The notes: generated from the sequence alone by a model not told the origin. A DNA stretch of 64,000 bases from Terrimonas sp. (GCF_003075435.1 NZ_QCZJ01000013.1:1-64000), one strand, 5' to 3'. Shown: positions 35,158 to 45,964, counted from the first letter of the stretch. Made by a program: numbers and translations.

Positions 35158-36150
35158 TCAGAGACGCCAGCCAATCAACTGTTTTGCGAACTGCTTTGCC
35201 AGCAATGGCGCTATTAAAAAGCCCTTTGTTCCCAAGCCGTTAAATAAAGCGGCAGGCAATGAATGGTGCATTAACAGTAATGGCTGTTGCCCGGCAGTGG
35301 TTGGTCGTTCTGCAACAATATGATCTTCTACACTAAATGGTATCTTTAACCACCGCGATAATTTTTCTTCTGTGTAGTTTCTCCATTCAGCATCGGGCGC
35401 AAGGTTTGTATAGTTCCAGGTATAATTAGTTCCGCACCAGAATAACCGGTTGCTTGTAGGGATCAGCCGTATACCATAATGATAAATAAATTTTTCAGGC
35501 AAACCGGGAACCGATACCAATAAAGCATCACCACGGTTTTTTGTAAATGGCAGGTTATTGAACCACGGATTTTGTATGGCCGCAACACCTTCGCAAAAAA
35601 TAATTTTTGCTGCGCGGATATCTTTATACACAACTATTCCATTGGTAATGCTTAGCTTCTCTGCTTCAAAACGTTCGCTTAAAAATGCATTTTGGGTATG
35701 GAGGAATTTCTGCCACGCATTGAGTAATGACTCTGCATATATTTGAGAAACCGGCGCAATTATTTTGGTTGTAAGCGGAGTTGCAAAAGCATTATTGATC
35801 AATACAGCATTTTCCTCCGTAATATTATGCAGGAACGGCTGAACCAAAATATCTTCCCTTGTGGCAGGGGCATCAAAAGCTATGATCGGTATTTCGCTGA
35901 TCACAGGAACCTTGAGTAAATTCTGCAATGATGCATAACTGTCAAGCGCTTCAGCAATATATTGCCGGTAATCTTTTGCTATGCTCCATTGCTTGATATT
36001 TACGGGGTTGAGTACTGCGCCTGCAACAGTGCTTGCCTTAACAGCGCTGGTATTATCAATAACAACAACAGGTCTGTTGTGCTTCATCAGCTCATAACTG
36101 ATAAGCGTACCCGCAATTCCTCCACCTATGACGAGGTATTCTGTTTGCAT
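35158..36150 (-). CDS. FAD-dependent oxidoreductase (DAO family)
   Basis: 330 residues. The Rossmann motif GGGIAGT at 8-14, a VINDNTSAVKASTVAGAVLNPV-like beginning of the DAO fold with the GAVLNPV substrate-side loop, and the C-terminal NGLGTKGFLIAPLLAKQFAKQL block identify the D-amino acid oxidase-like flavoprotein family (ThiO/MnmC-C-like). The substrate is unknown. It lies six bases after pcrA on the same strand and is probably cotranscribed. Confidence 0.85.
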   Translation of the reverse strand: MQTEYLVIGGGIAGTLISYELMKHNRPVVVIDNTSAVKASTVAGAVLNPVNIKQWSIAKDYRQYIAEALDSYASLQNLLKVPVISEIPIIAFDAPATREDILVQPFLHNITEENAVLINNAFATPLTTKIIAPVSQIYAESLLNAWQKFLHTQNAFLSERFEAEKLSITNGIVVYKDIRAAKIIFCEGVAAIQNPWFNNLPFTKNRGDALLVSVPGLPEKFIYHYGIRLIPTSNRLFWCGTNYTWNYTNLAPDAEWRNYTEEKLSRWLKIPFSVEDHIVAERPTTAGQQPLLLMHHSLPAALFNGLGTKGFLIAPLLAKQFAKQLIGWRL

Positions 36151-36156
36151 AACTCA

Positions 36157-38634
36157 TCAGGAAATGATGCGGAGTTTAGCATAATTCAGCATGATCTTCT
36201 TTTCGCCGTTTATATCAAATTTTACCAGCGCAATAGGATTTTGTGAACTGCCTTCTATTTTCACCACATACCCGAAACCAAATTTCTGGTGCTCAATTTT
36301 ATCACCTTCTTTAAGCAGCCTGATATCACTTGCTACAAAATCAGCAGATGCCTTATGTTCAACCACCCTGTTTTGTGGTTTGGGTGCAAGATAAGAAGGC
36401 GCAGTATTCGCCTTTTTAGCAGGAGGGGGTCCATATTGCTTTTCAGCCTGGTAAGCAGCACCGCCAAAACCTCCCCGATTCATTCTTTCAAATGCACTGC
36501 CTAATCCTGAGCTGCCATTATTGCGTGATGAGCTTCCGGCAAAACTTCTGTCCATAAATGTTTCCGGTATTTCAGCAATAAAACGGCTGGGTTCATTTTG
36601 TATTAAAGATCCAAAGCGGTAACGTGAAGCAGCATGTGTTATCCACAGCTTTTGTTTGGCTCTTGTTATCACCACATAAAACAAACGCCGCTCTTCTTCC
36701 AGTTCTTCCCTTGTATTAATGCTCATTGCATTGGGAAAAAGATTTTCTTCAAGCCCGGCAGCAAACACACAACCAAATTCCAGCCCTTTTGCGGCATGTA
36801 TGGTCATAAGCTTTACTGTGTCTGCGTCCTGCATTTTATCATCTGCATCTGTAAGCAAAGTGATTTGCTGCAGGTAAGCACCAAGGCTTTTATCTTCTGG
36901 CGCCGGTGCATTCTCATCGTCTGTTGCCGTTGTATTAATAGTATCAATGGTTTCCTTTACTTCATCTTTACTGAATAGTCCTTCTGCAAAATTATCATCA
37001 ATAAAATCGTCATCGTATTCCTTCAGTTCAAAATCGCCTTCTTTCTGCTGAGGATCATCTACCCATTCTTTTATAGAGTTGAGCAATTCCTGTATGTTTT
37101 CATAACGGGCAAGGCCTTCGGCGCTTTTATCGTTAAACAATTCTTTTACAAAATTGGTTTGCTTGCCAACATGCACAGCCACTTCATAAGCATTCTTATG
37201 TTTTAGCATGCTTGAAAAGCTTTTGATCATCAGTACAAAATTTTCAACAGACTCTAATGTGCCTGCTTTAAACCCAAACTCTTTTGCACGTTCCAATACC
37301 TGCCAGAACGAAATATTATTTTCATTAGCTGCAAGTATCGCCCTGTCTACCGATGTTTTTCCTATACCTCTTGCCGGGTAATTGATGATGCGTTTTAAAG
37401 CTTCTTCATCATGCGGATTAACCAATACCCTCAGGTATGCGATATAATCTTTTATCTCTTTTCGCTGATAGAAACTGATGCCGCCATAAATCGTATAGGC
37501 AATACCCATTCTTCTCAATGCTTCTTCAAAAGCACGGCTTTGCGAGTTGGTGCGGTAAAGAATGGCAAAGTCTTTATTGTGAAAATGATTTCTCAGCTTT
37601 TGTTCCTGTATGGTATCAGCCACAAATTTCCCTTCATCATTATCGCTCATGGTGCGCACAAGACGGATCTTTTCACCAACCGTATTTTCAGTGAATAAAG
37701 TTTTTTCAATCTGTCCTTTATTATTACTGATCACTTCATTCGCTACATTCAGGATATTCTGCGTGCTGCGGTAATTCTGTTCAAGCTTTACCACTTTCAC
37801 ATCATCATAATCTTTCTGGAACTGCAATATATTTTCAATGGTAGCGCCACGGAAACTATAAATACTCTGCGCATCATCCCCCACCACACATACATTTTCA
37901 TGCATTGCGCCAAGCAGCTTTATAATTTCATACTGGGCAGGGTTGGTATCCTGGTACTCATCAATCAAAATATATTTGAACTTGCGCTGGTACTTACTCA
38001 AGGCCTCAGGAAAATTTTTGAGCAGCTCATACATTTTTACCAGCAGGTCGTCAAAATCCATTGCGCCGTTTTTGAAGCAGCGCTTACTGTACGCGTCAAA
38101 AATTTTCGCGATAGCAGGCCGGTTGCTGCGCATATCTTCCTGCTGAATAGCATAATCATTGGCATATTCTTCAGGCGTTACCAGGGCATTTTTGGCAGAA
38201 GAAATACGGTTGTATACCGTATTGGGCTTATAATGCTTGTCATCAAGATTCATTTCGTTAACGACGGTTTTTACAACACTTTTCGCGTCTTCTGTATCGT
38301 AAATGGTAAAATTGCTGGGATAGCCCAGGCGCTGTGCTTCGCCTCTCAATATTCTGGCAAAAACACTGTGGAATGTACCTATATATAAATTACGTGCTTC
38401 TCCATTGCCAAGAATGTGCTCAATCCTTTCCTTCATTTCCTTTGCCGCCTTATTGGTAAAGGTGAGCGCCAGTATATTAAAAGCATCCACGCCATTTGCC
38501 ATCAGGTGGGCTATGCGGGTAGTAAGCACTTTGGTTTTGCCGCTTCCGGCACCGGCTATGATCATCAGCGGCCCATTAATATGGGTTACTGCTTCTCTTT
38601 GTCTCTCATTCAATCCTTTTAAATAATCCTGCAT
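36157..38634 (-). CDS. pcrA: UvrD/PcrA-type ATP-dependent DNA helicase
   Basis: 825 residues, superfamily 1A. Walker A AGAGSGKT at 27-34, Walker B region ILIDEYQDTN, the Q-motif-side GDDAQSIYSFRGA, the VKLEQNYRST motif IV region, TIHAAKGLEF (motif V) and FYVVITRAKQKLWITHA (motif VI) are all present. The C-terminus is a variable linker followed by a Tudor-like domain (EHQKFGFGYVVKIEG) typical of PcrA, which binds RNA polymerase in other bacteria. It unwinds DNA in repair and replication restart. Confidence 0.95.
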   Translation of the reverse strand: MQDYLKGLNERQREAVTHINGPLMIIAGAGSGKTKVLTTRIAHLMANGVDAFNILALTFTNKAAKEMKERIEHILGNGEARNLYIGTFHSVFARILRGEAQRLGYPSNFTIYDTEDAKSVVKTVVNEMNLDDKHYKPNTVYNRISSAKNALVTPEEYANDYAIQQEDMRSNRPAIAKIFDAYSKRCFKNGAMDFDDLLVKMYELLKNFPEALSKYQRKFKYILIDEYQDTNPAQYEIIKLLGAMHENVCVVGDDAQSIYSFRGATIENILQFQKDYDDVKVVKLEQNYRSTQNILNVANEVISNNKGQIEKTLFTENTVGEKIRLVRTMSDNDEGKFVADTIQEQKLRNHFHNKDFAILYRTNSQSRAFEEALRRMGIAYTIYGGISFYQRKEIKDYIAYLRVLVNPHDEEALKRIINYPARGIGKTSVDRAILAANENNISFWQVLERAKEFGFKAGTLESVENFVLMIKSFSSMLKHKNAYEVAVHVGKQTNFVKELFNDKSAEGLARYENIQELLNSIKEWVDDPQQKEGDFELKEYDDDFIDDNFAEGLFSKDEVKETIDTINTTATDDENAPAPEDKSLGAYLQQITLLTDADDKMQDADTVKLMTIHAAKGLEFGCVFAAGLEENLFPNAMSINTREELEEERRLFYVVITRAKQKLWITHAASRYRFGSLIQNEPSRFIAEIPETFMDRSFAGSSSRNNGSSGLGSAFERMNRGGFGGAAYQAEKQYGPPPAKKANTAPSYLAPKPQNRVVEHKASADFVASDIRLLKEGDKIEHQKFGFGYVVKIEGSSQNPIALVKFDINGEKKIMLNYAKLRIIS

Positions 38635-38700
38635 GGGCGCAAGTTAAGAAAAGGAAAAGAGCAGGAAAAGTTTGGGGAGAAAGATTGTGAAAAGGAAGCA

Positions 38701-38766
38701 ATGGACAATAGGGCAATAGCGAATAGCGACTGCTGAAAGCTAATTGCTGACAACTGATAGCTCATC
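38701..38766. repeat. Dispersed repeat cluster upstream of the SusCD locus
   Basis: Phrases GGCAATAGCGAATAGCGACTGCTGAAAGC and GCTGACAACTGATAGCTC match the cluster family at 16064 and 47493. The remaining 38767-39055 is A+T-rich with TTGTTAAA-like runs and probably contains the SusC promoter, which I could not assign. Confidence 0.7.
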
Positions 38767-39055
38767 GCAACTTTACAATAACTTAATCTTAATAAAACAT
38801 AGCGGTAATAAACAAAGTTTAATATTGTTAAACAATTGCAGGTGTTGATTTTTTAGTTGCAATCATTAAAAAAGCAAACAATGTGGATAACTTTTTTTGT
38901 ACTTCCATAGTTAGTAATTGTAAACTTTTGTTTATTTTAACTAAATATTTGAAAACAGTATAAACACATTTATTTAAGCCATTTACACCTTCCCCGATTA
39001 TAGATGCTCCTGAGAAATACCAAGGACTATTAATAAATAGAACTAACTATATATT

Positions 39056-41464
39056 ATGAGATTAATCCCTAAACCGGGTGGAAAAATCCTGTTTTTCCTG
39101 CTCGTATCTTTTGGTGCTGCTATGAGTGTTCCGGCCCAGGATTCGCTAAGGGTAGATAGCCTGGTCTTAGCCAACAGAAGCGGGCTGGAGAATATTATAC
39201 AAGGAAGCGTTGCCGGGCTTAGAGTCAAAAGCTGGTCTGGTACCACAGGTGCCCAATCCACGCTTAATTTACGCGGTTTAAGCCTCGATCCCACAGATCA
39301 ATCTACTATGCCGCTGATTCTTATCAACGGTATACCCATGGTGGCCGGTCCATCCAATATAACCGGCATCAACCCGCTCACTTATTTTACGCCCGAACAA
39401 ATTGACCGCATAGAAGTAATTAAAGATATTGATCGCCTCGCAGCTTATGGTGTGCAGGCGCCTAACGGGGCTTTGAATATTATTATGAAGGAGGGGCAGT
39501 CAGGCTCCATCCATGTTCGCGGCAGCGCATACGCCGGTGTAAACTTTCTCCAGAATATGGATTACAAAAGGGATGCCTTCTACAACTTTAATACCACAGC
39601 CCGCAGAGATGTATATGAAGATGGTGGAATGATGAATGATGAGACACTGCTTGTAGATGGCGCGGGTAGTTATGGCTCTTATTTGTTTGGACTTTCCAAT
39701 CACCAGGATAAAGGCATTATTAAAGGATCAGGATTTGGTCGTCAAAATTTATTCCTGAATGCTAAATATAATATTACCGATCGCTTCACGGCCCATTTCT
39801 ATAATAATATGACGATGGCCAACCGCAACGGGCGTTATAGCGGGGAATACAGCCGCGATTTAATCCTCCCGGTTGTTGGCAGTGAAGAATTTTTTATGGA
39901 TAGGAACCGGAACCTGGGGCTTGTATCTTCTATGGGTTTAAATTATCTTCTCGGATACGGCATTACCATCCGCACTGTAGCAGGTTTATCATATGAAGGC
40001 GCTAGCAGGGATATGTATATCCCTTCCAATTTGCTTGACGGTGAAATTTACGCATCAAGTGCAGCCTACAAAAGACAACTCATCACCTGGAATACTTCCG
40101 CGAACTGGTTGCATGATTTTTCTGATGCCCTGCAAATGGATATGACACTAGGCGGGGAGCTGCGTAATACTGATGACCGGCTAACCTCTGTAAACGGGCA
40201 GCGCAGTTTGGAAAACGGCGGATCGAACTTCGTGAAAGTGGTGACAGGCTACAACGCGGGTCAAACAATCGCATTATCCAATCATAATATAGAGAAGCTC
40301 TTATCTTTTTACGGAACATGGAAGTTTAAATACAAAAAAGACCTTGACGTTAACCTGGTAGCCCGTGCTGATGGCAGCTCTTTATATGATAAGAAATGGG
40401 CATTTTACCCTGCGCTCGGTATTCATTATGATTTGAAGAACAGCCTGGACATACCTGTAAAGATCAATGCGGGCATTGGTAAAACAGGTGTGTTGAACAG
40501 ACCGGAAGTATACCGTGGCCAGTTGGATGCTTATGGAGATTATTATGGAGGCAATTACCTGGGCATAGGACAATTGTATCCCGGGTTCAGCGGTGCTAAG
40601 AGCATTGGTGTGATTCAGGTAGATGCCGGAGTAACGGTTGCACTTGGTTCCCTGCTTAATCTTTCTGTTGATTACTTTAATAAAACATACAGCGATTTCA
40701 TGTATCAGCGATACCAGCCTAATATCAGTGGGATTGAGTATACATTTGAAACCGGCGGCAAGCTCGGCTTGTCAGGTATTGAAATAACGCTTGACGGCAA
40801 CTGGATACATTCCACCAATTTTTCCTGGGGCACTAACCTGAATATTGCCTTCTACAAAAACAAAGTAAAATCATTACCCGGAGATATTGACAATACCAGC
40901 TTAGCGCATCTTGCTGCGGTTTCCGGTGCGCCGGTTACTTCACTTGTTGCATGGCAGGGCAGTACTGCAAAAAAGATTGGCAACAGTGAGCCAAAAGCTT
41001 TTGGAGGATTTACAAATACATTGCGCTACCGTAATATTTCAGCAGCTTTTGTTGTAACCTATGCATGGGGTGCTGATGTTGCTGCAGCATCTTTCAACAG
41101 CCGCTATGATGCGCAAAGTATCAATTACGATTTCCCAGTTAAAAATGCTGAAACGCCTTATTATTTTATTGATAAAGACGCTGATGGACGTACGGTTTAC
41201 CAGGGCATCAGAACGATTGAAGACGGCAGCTTTATGCGGCTGAGCAGGGCTGTGGTTTCGTATCGTTTCAACGCTATATCTAAAAAAGTGGAAGCATTAA
41301 GCGACCTGGAAATATTTGTACGTGGTGATAACCTGCTTACCCTTAGCCGGTACAGCGGGATTAACCCGGAAGAGAATATTACAGGAAGCCGGCGATATGA
41401 TCTGATGTATACAGGAACACCTCTGCCTGCTTCGGTAGCGCTGGGTATTAAAGTGGTTTTTTAA
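39056..41464 (+). CDS. SusC/RagA-family TonB-dependent outer membrane protein (short form)
   Basis: 802 residues. A signal peptide (MRLIPKPGGKILFFLLVSFG) is followed directly by a plug domain (ENIIQGSVAGLRVKSWSGTT, LNLRGLS, LILINGIPM, IDRIEVIKDIDRLAAYGVQAPNGALNIIMKEG). The beta-barrel follows, ending IKVVF. The N-terminal carboxypeptidase-regulatory-like domain present in most SusC proteins is absent, which explains the short length. TonB-linked uptake across the outer membrane with the adjacent SusD partner is expected. It begins a nine-gene run. Confidence 0.92.
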   Translation: MRLIPKPGGKILFFLLVSFGAAMSVPAQDSLRVDSLVLANRSGLENIIQGSVAGLRVKSWSGTTGAQSTLNLRGLSLDPTDQSTMPLILINGIPMVAGPSNITGINPLTYFTPEQIDRIEVIKDIDRLAAYGVQAPNGALNIIMKEGQSGSIHVRGSAYAGVNFLQNMDYKRDAFYNFNTTARRDVYEDGGMMNDETLLVDGAGSYGSYLFGLSNHQDKGIIKGSGFGRQNLFLNAKYNITDRFTAHFYNNMTMANRNGRYSGEYSRDLILPVVGSEEFFMDRNRNLGLVSSMGLNYLLGYGITIRTVAGLSYEGASRDMYIPSNLLDGEIYASSAAYKRQLITWNTSANWLHDFSDALQMDMTLGGELRNTDDRLTSVNGQRSLENGGSNFVKVVTGYNAGQTIALSNHNIEKLLSFYGTWKFKYKKDLDVNLVARADGSSLYDKKWAFYPALGIHYDLKNSLDIPVKINAGIGKTGVLNRPEVYRGQLDAYGDYYGGNYLGIGQLYPGFSGAKSIGVIQVDAGVTVALGSLLNLSVDYFNKTYSDFMYQRYQPNISGIEYTFETGGKLGLSGIEITLDGNWIHSTNFSWGTNLNIAFYKNKVKSLPGDIDNTSLAHLAAVSGAPVTSLVAWQGSTAKKIGNSEPKAFGGFTNTLRYRNISAAFVVTYAWGADVAAASFNSRYDAQSINYDFPVKNAETPYYFIDKDADGRTVYQGIRTIEDGSFMRLSRAVVSYRFNAISKKVEALSDLEIFVRGDNLLTLSRYSGINPEENITGSRRYDLMYTGTPLPASVALGIKVVF

Positions 41465-41466
41465 GC

Positions 41467-42810
41467 ATGATGCTATTAAAAATGAACAACATGACACATT
41501 GGATGAAATACCGGAAATTGCTTATGCCTGGATTGTGTAAACAATACTTTGCTGTATTGGTAGTAATGCTGCTCCTTGGTTCCTGCCGAAAGAGCCTTAC
41601 CGTAGACCAGGAAAACAACACTGTTGAAGAAGGATATTATAATTCAGCGCCTCGTATTCAGCAGGCAGTAATAGGAGGATATACGGATTTACGGAGAGCG
41701 CTTTTTGCTAATTACGCATGGATGATGTATGGCGAAGCAAGAGCAGGAGACCTGAAGGTTGCAGTTAACTATCAGCAACAGGTGGCCAACCAGCAACTTA
41801 CTGCCGCTAACGAAAACCTGGTGCAGTTATCAGATTGGGGTTATTTCTATGATGTAATTAAAGATGCCAACGATGTGCTGGATATTGTAGATAATGCTGA
41901 AGAAGATATATTAAGCACGTACCAGAAAAATACATACAGGGGCGAAGCGCTTGCCCTTAAATCTATGGCCTATTTCTACGTGGCCAGGATTTGGGGAGAA
42001 GTGCCCTCAGCCGAAGAAAATAATTTTGGCGCACATCTTACCGCACAACAGGCAGTAACCCAGGCAATGGGATATGCAACAGAAGCACAAAAGCTGCTTC
42101 CCTGGAGATTACTTAATGATGATGGTATAGAAAGCGCTGCCCTGACAGCAGTACGGTTTAGCAAAACCGCTGTAACCTCACTTATTGCCCAGCAGGCACT
42201 TTGGCTTGGCAATGGACAAAGCGCATATGATATACTCACTAATACTTTTACCGGCAGTGCGGCAGATAGTTTGTCCGGTTTTGGACTGGCAATTGGAGAA
42301 GACAGGCGTACAGAGATACCGGAAGCGCCATTAAGCAAGAATGTGCTAAGCATGCCTATTGCAACATTCAATACAATTTATCCGGTTGGTGATACACGCC
42401 GTAGCAGCATGTTTAATGTTTCAGGCAATAGTGCTACGCTTATTGTAAGTGATGTTAGTAAGGTAGACCTGCTGCGGGTGAATGAAATCGATTTGTTGCT
42501 GGCAGAAGCTGCCTGGCGTTCAGACCGGCTTGAAGAAGCCAAAGAAAGACTGATCAACGCCTCCGGCGGTGCCACAGAAGATTATAGCACCTTAACCGAA
42601 GAAACATTCGGAAATGCATTGCTGCAGGAAAGACAACGCCAACTGGTGGCAACCGGGCAACGCATGTTTGATTTGATCAGGTTTGATGAAGTATCCACCT
42701 ATATACCTGTATTTACTGAAGCTGATGTTGCCAACGGCGCTGCGTATTGGCCATTGTCGGCAACCAGTATTAAGGGTAATGGATGGAGCCAGAACAATTA
42801 TTGGAAGTAA
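41467..42810 (+). CDS. SusD/RagB-family outer membrane lipoprotein
   Basis: 447 residues from the first ATG (41467); later in-frame ATGs at 41482, 41491 and 41503 are equally possible because the lipobox LGSC lies near residue 39 in the longest form. The SusD fold is shown by AYFYVARIWGEVP-like AYFYVARIWGE and the NEIDLLLAEAAWR and RQLVATGQRMFDLIRF motifs of TPR-type helices. It is the lid and glycan-binding partner of the SusC gene three bases upstream. The start overlaps nothing and no regulator is present. Confidence 0.92.
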   Translation: MMLLKMNNMTHWMKYRKLLMPGLCKQYFAVLVVMLLLGSCRKSLTVDQENNTVEEGYYNSAPRIQQAVIGGYTDLRRALFANYAWMMYGEARAGDLKVAVNYQQQVANQQLTAANENLVQLSDWGYFYDVIKDANDVLDIVDNAEEDILSTYQKNTYRGEALALKSMAYFYVARIWGEVPSAEENNFGAHLTAQQAVTQAMGYATEAQKLLPWRLLNDDGIESAALTAVRFSKTAVTSLIAQQALWLGNGQSAYDILTNTFTGSAADSLSGFGLAIGEDRRTEIPEAPLSKNVLSMPIATFNTIYPVGDTRRSSMFNVSGNSATLIVSDVSKVDLLRVNEIDLLLAEAAWRSDRLEEAKERLINASGGATEDYSTLTEETFGNALLQERQRQLVATGQRMFDLIRFDEVSTYIPVFTEADVANGAAYWPLSATSIKGNGWSQNNYWK

Positions 42811-42851
42811 CCTTGGAACGAATAAAAAGTTCAACCGAAAAAACTAATGTA

Positions 42852-45800
42852 ATGAAGGCATTAATGAAAGGAGCCTGTTTCCTTGTTGCAGTACTGATGA
42901 TCTCCTTAATGGGTTATGCGCAGTCAGTAATGACGGGTAAAATTACCGACTCAAATGGTAAACCTGTTGTTGGCGCCTCTGTAGGAATCAAGGGTAAAAG
43001 TACCGGTGCTACTACCGATGCCGCCGGTAATTTCCGGATACGGTTGAACGTGGGCGATACGCTGACGCTTTCATCTATAGGATTTGAGTCACGCCAGGTT
43101 GTATTCAGAAAAGCCGGGGATCTCTCTATCAGGCTTACCGAGGAAAATAGGACCCTCAGCGATGTAGTCGTTACAGGGTATAAAAGCCAGGCTAAAACAG
43201 AAATAACAGGTGCTGTATCCACTATTAAAATGGATAAGATAACAGAAGGGCAGGCCGCGGAATCCTTTGGTTCCCTGTTGCAGGGTAAAGTAGCCGGTGT
43301 TAATATACAGTTGAATTCAGGAGAACCCGGCGCCACTCCTGCTATTATAATCCGTGGATTGGCCGCCGTGAGCCGTGGCGATGCTTCCGCCATTTCAGAA
43401 CCTTTGTATGTGGTGGATGGTATTCCCATTATTTCAAGAATGAGCAGTGAGTTTGCGGTTACCAGCACCAATGTGCTGGCAGATCTTAACCCCAGCGATA
43501 TAGAAGATGTGGTAGTATTAAAAGATGCTTCTGCTGCCGCTATATACGGCTCCAGGGCAGCAAATGGCGTGATCCTTATCACTACTAAAAAAGGAAAAAG
43601 AGGTAAGCCTCAGATAAATCTTAATATTCGCACAGGCGTAAATTTTGTGCCGCAGTTGCGTGATGTTGCCGGTGGCGCTAAAGAGCGGGTGCAGGTTAAA
43701 CGCCTCTATGATCTCTATGCGCCTTACGGCGTATCCATGCCATCAATGTATACGGATGTTACCAATCCTTTCTACAATAATTCATCAGACTGGCAGGGTT
43801 ATTTGTATAATACTTCTGTTACACAGGATTACAGCGCCTCCATTCGCGGGGCAGGCGATTTTGGGCAATACAGTATCAGCATGGGTTATATGGATAGCAA
43901 AGGTATCCTGTTCAATACAGGGTTTAAACGCTATAGCTTAATGGCCAGCACAGGCTTCAATGCTCTTAAGAATAAGCTGGTCATTAATAATACGCTGGCT
44001 GTTTCAAGAACAGACCAGAGCAGAAATGGTGACGCGCTTTCAGTTAATAAGTCAACCCTGCTGCCACTACCGGATAACCCTATGGTACAGGGTGCAGAAG
44101 TATATACCCCGGGGTATATGTCTAATCTTAATGACCGTGTTCGTTTCAGTTCTGATGCTACCCTTAACATTGCCCGTAATGTAGCTTATAAAGCCAGTCT
44201 TAGCCTGGAGTACCTGCGTACAATGTTTGACTCACTGGCTTCATCAAGACGTACGCTCAGGTTGGGTAATAAGAGCGTTGCCGGTGAAAACCAGAATATG
44301 CTTTTCCAGAATACGGTAACGTATACGCCTAAGTTTGGAAACGGGCACAGCCTGAGCATATTGCTGGGGCAGAGCATGGAAAAAACAGAAGCGAAAATAA
44401 CAAAGGTGAGCAGTGTTGCCGATGCGCCCAGCCTTTCCCAAACGGTGAACTGGCCCCAGGGTAATAGTATCGGCTCAAGTAATTATGGAGCAAGTACCCT
44501 CATGTCTTACTTCAGCCGTCTTGATTATAATTTTCAACAAAAGTACCTGCTGGGTGCTTCTATCCGTACAGATGGATCCTCCAAGTTTGGTAAGGCCAAC
44601 CGCTGGGGTGTTTTCCCTTCTATCTCTGCCGGCTGGAATTTCTATAAAGAAGATATTTTTCGTAATGCCGGCTGGTTAACCAGCGGTAAGATCAGGGGTA
44701 GTTATGGGCTTTCCGGAACTACCTGGGATAATAACTACCTGGCACTGGGTATTATGGATGGTGGTAAACTCGACCAGTATAATTCTTTGATACAAATAGC
44801 TTATGGTGGTATTTCAGGATTCACACCTACCTGGTATGATGGTTTTAAAAACGATAATCTTACCTGGGTTAAAACCAATATGGCCAATCTTGGTGTAGAT
44901 TTAAGTTTATTCAAGGGCAAGGTGGAATTCATTTTTGACGCGTATGAAAAAGTAACCAAAGGGTTGCTGTTGTCTACCGCACTCCCTACTACATCGGGCT
45001 ATAACGAAGTCTACCGCAACGCGGCAGATGTGCTGAACCGTGGGTTGGAGTTTACTGTAAATAACAATCTCAAATTTGGCAGTGATTTTACCTGGAGCAC
45101 CAATCTCAACTTCGCGTATAATAAAAACAGGGTTATCAGGTTGCCGGATGGTAATGCCGATATTATTAAAGTCAGCACTTCAGGCCAGGATTTCGGCTCT
45201 ATTGTTCGCGTAGGCGCTCCGCTCAATGGTTTCTTCTTCTATGAATCGCAGGGCATTTATCAGGCAGAAAATCAAATTCCGGTAGACCCCAAAACCGGTA
45301 AAAAACTGGTTGGGCTGCAAAACAAAAAACTGGAGGTAGGCGATCGTAATTTCAGCGATCAGAACGGGGACTATCTTATTGATGTATCAGACCGTGTGTA
45401 TTCCGGCGATCCCAACCCGAAATGGAATGGCGGATGGACCAATGATTTTACCTATAAAGGATTCAGCCTTAACCTGGTCACTACTTTCGTGATAGGCAGG
45501 GATATTGTGAATACTGCCCTGCTCGACCGGCTCAAATTGGGTAAAGGATTTGCTGGAAGTTCATCCCTTCCCGATTTCGACAAATATTCCATCTGGGAAA
45601 AAAGCGGTGATAACGCCAAATATCCAACGCTCAATCCCTGGAGCGATGCCACACAGGTTATCAATTATGATTCCGAGTATATAGAAGACGGTTCTTATTT
45701 CAAGATCAGGTCTGCTACCTTGTCTTACACTTTTAATAAAAGAGTAATACAGCGGCTTCCTTTTGAAAGAATGCGTGTATATGTTACGGCGGATAACCTG

Positions 45801-45920
45801 GTTACTTTCCAGAAATATAGCGGACCAGATGCGGAGCTCATTACAATTGATGGTTTTGACGATTCAAAAGGATATCCGATGCGAAGAATGTTGTTGTTCG
45901 GTGTTTCTATTTCACTATAA
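42852..45920 (+). CDS. SusC/RagA-family TonB-dependent outer membrane protein (full form)
   Basis: 1022 residues from the ATG at 42852; the reading frame opens upstream inside the SusD gene, but this ATG gives a proper signal peptide (MKALMKGACFLVAVLMISLM). Residues about 27-100 are the carboxypeptidase-regulatory-like domain (TGKITDSNGKPVVGASVGIK), about 115-240 the plug (LYVVDGIPI, DIEDVVVLKDASAAAIYGSR), and the rest the beta-barrel, ending FGVSISL. It pairs with the SusD at 45965. It shows no close similarity to the first SusC beyond family features. Confidence 0.95.
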   Translation: MKALMKGACFLVAVLMISLMGYAQSVMTGKITDSNGKPVVGASVGIKGKSTGATTDAAGNFRIRLNVGDTLTLSSIGFESRQVVFRKAGDLSIRLTEENRTLSDVVVTGYKSQAKTEITGAVSTIKMDKITEGQAAESFGSLLQGKVAGVNIQLNSGEPGATPAIIIRGLAAVSRGDASAISEPLYVVDGIPIISRMSSEFAVTSTNVLADLNPSDIEDVVVLKDASAAAIYGSRAANGVILITTKKGKRGKPQINLNIRTGVNFVPQLRDVAGGAKERVQVKRLYDLYAPYGVSMPSMYTDVTNPFYNNSSDWQGYLYNTSVTQDYSASIRGAGDFGQYSISMGYMDSKGILFNTGFKRYSLMASTGFNALKNKLVINNTLAVSRTDQSRNGDALSVNKSTLLPLPDNPMVQGAEVYTPGYMSNLNDRVRFSSDATLNIARNVAYKASLSLEYLRTMFDSLASSRRTLRLGNKSVAGENQNMLFQNTVTYTPKFGNGHSLSILLGQSMEKTEAKITKVSSVADAPSLSQTVNWPQGNSIGSSNYGASTLMSYFSRLDYNFQQKYLLGASIRTDGSSKFGKANRWGVFPSISAGWNFYKEDIFRNAGWLTSGKIRGSYGLSGTTWDNNYLALGIMDGGKLDQYNSLIQIAYGGISGFTPTWYDGFKNDNLTWVKTNMANLGVDLSLFKGKVEFIFDAYEKVTKGLLLSTALPTTSGYNEVYRNAADVLNRGLEFTVNNNLKFGSDFTWSTNLNFAYNKNRVIRLPDGNADIIKVSTSGQDFGSIVRVGAPLNGFFFYESQGIYQAENQIPVDPKTGKKLVGLQNKKLEVGDRNFSDQNGDYLIDVSDRVYSGDPNPKWNGGWTNDFTYKGFSLNLVTTFVIGRDIVNTALLDRLKLGKGFAGSSSLPDFDKYSIWEKSGDNAKYPTLNPWSDATQVINYDSEYIEDGSYFKIRSATLSYTFNKRVIQRLPFERMRVYVTADNLVTFQKYSGPDAELITIDGFDDSKGYPMRRMLLFGVSISL

Positions 45921-45964
45921 ATATTATGATGCGTCTGATCCAGATAAAATAAAGTAAGTTGAAT

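Noticed and set aside
42783-42851. Extended N-terminus of the second SusC overlapping the first SusD gene
   Set aside because: The upstream codons give no signal peptide, whereas the ATG at 42852 gives a normal one.
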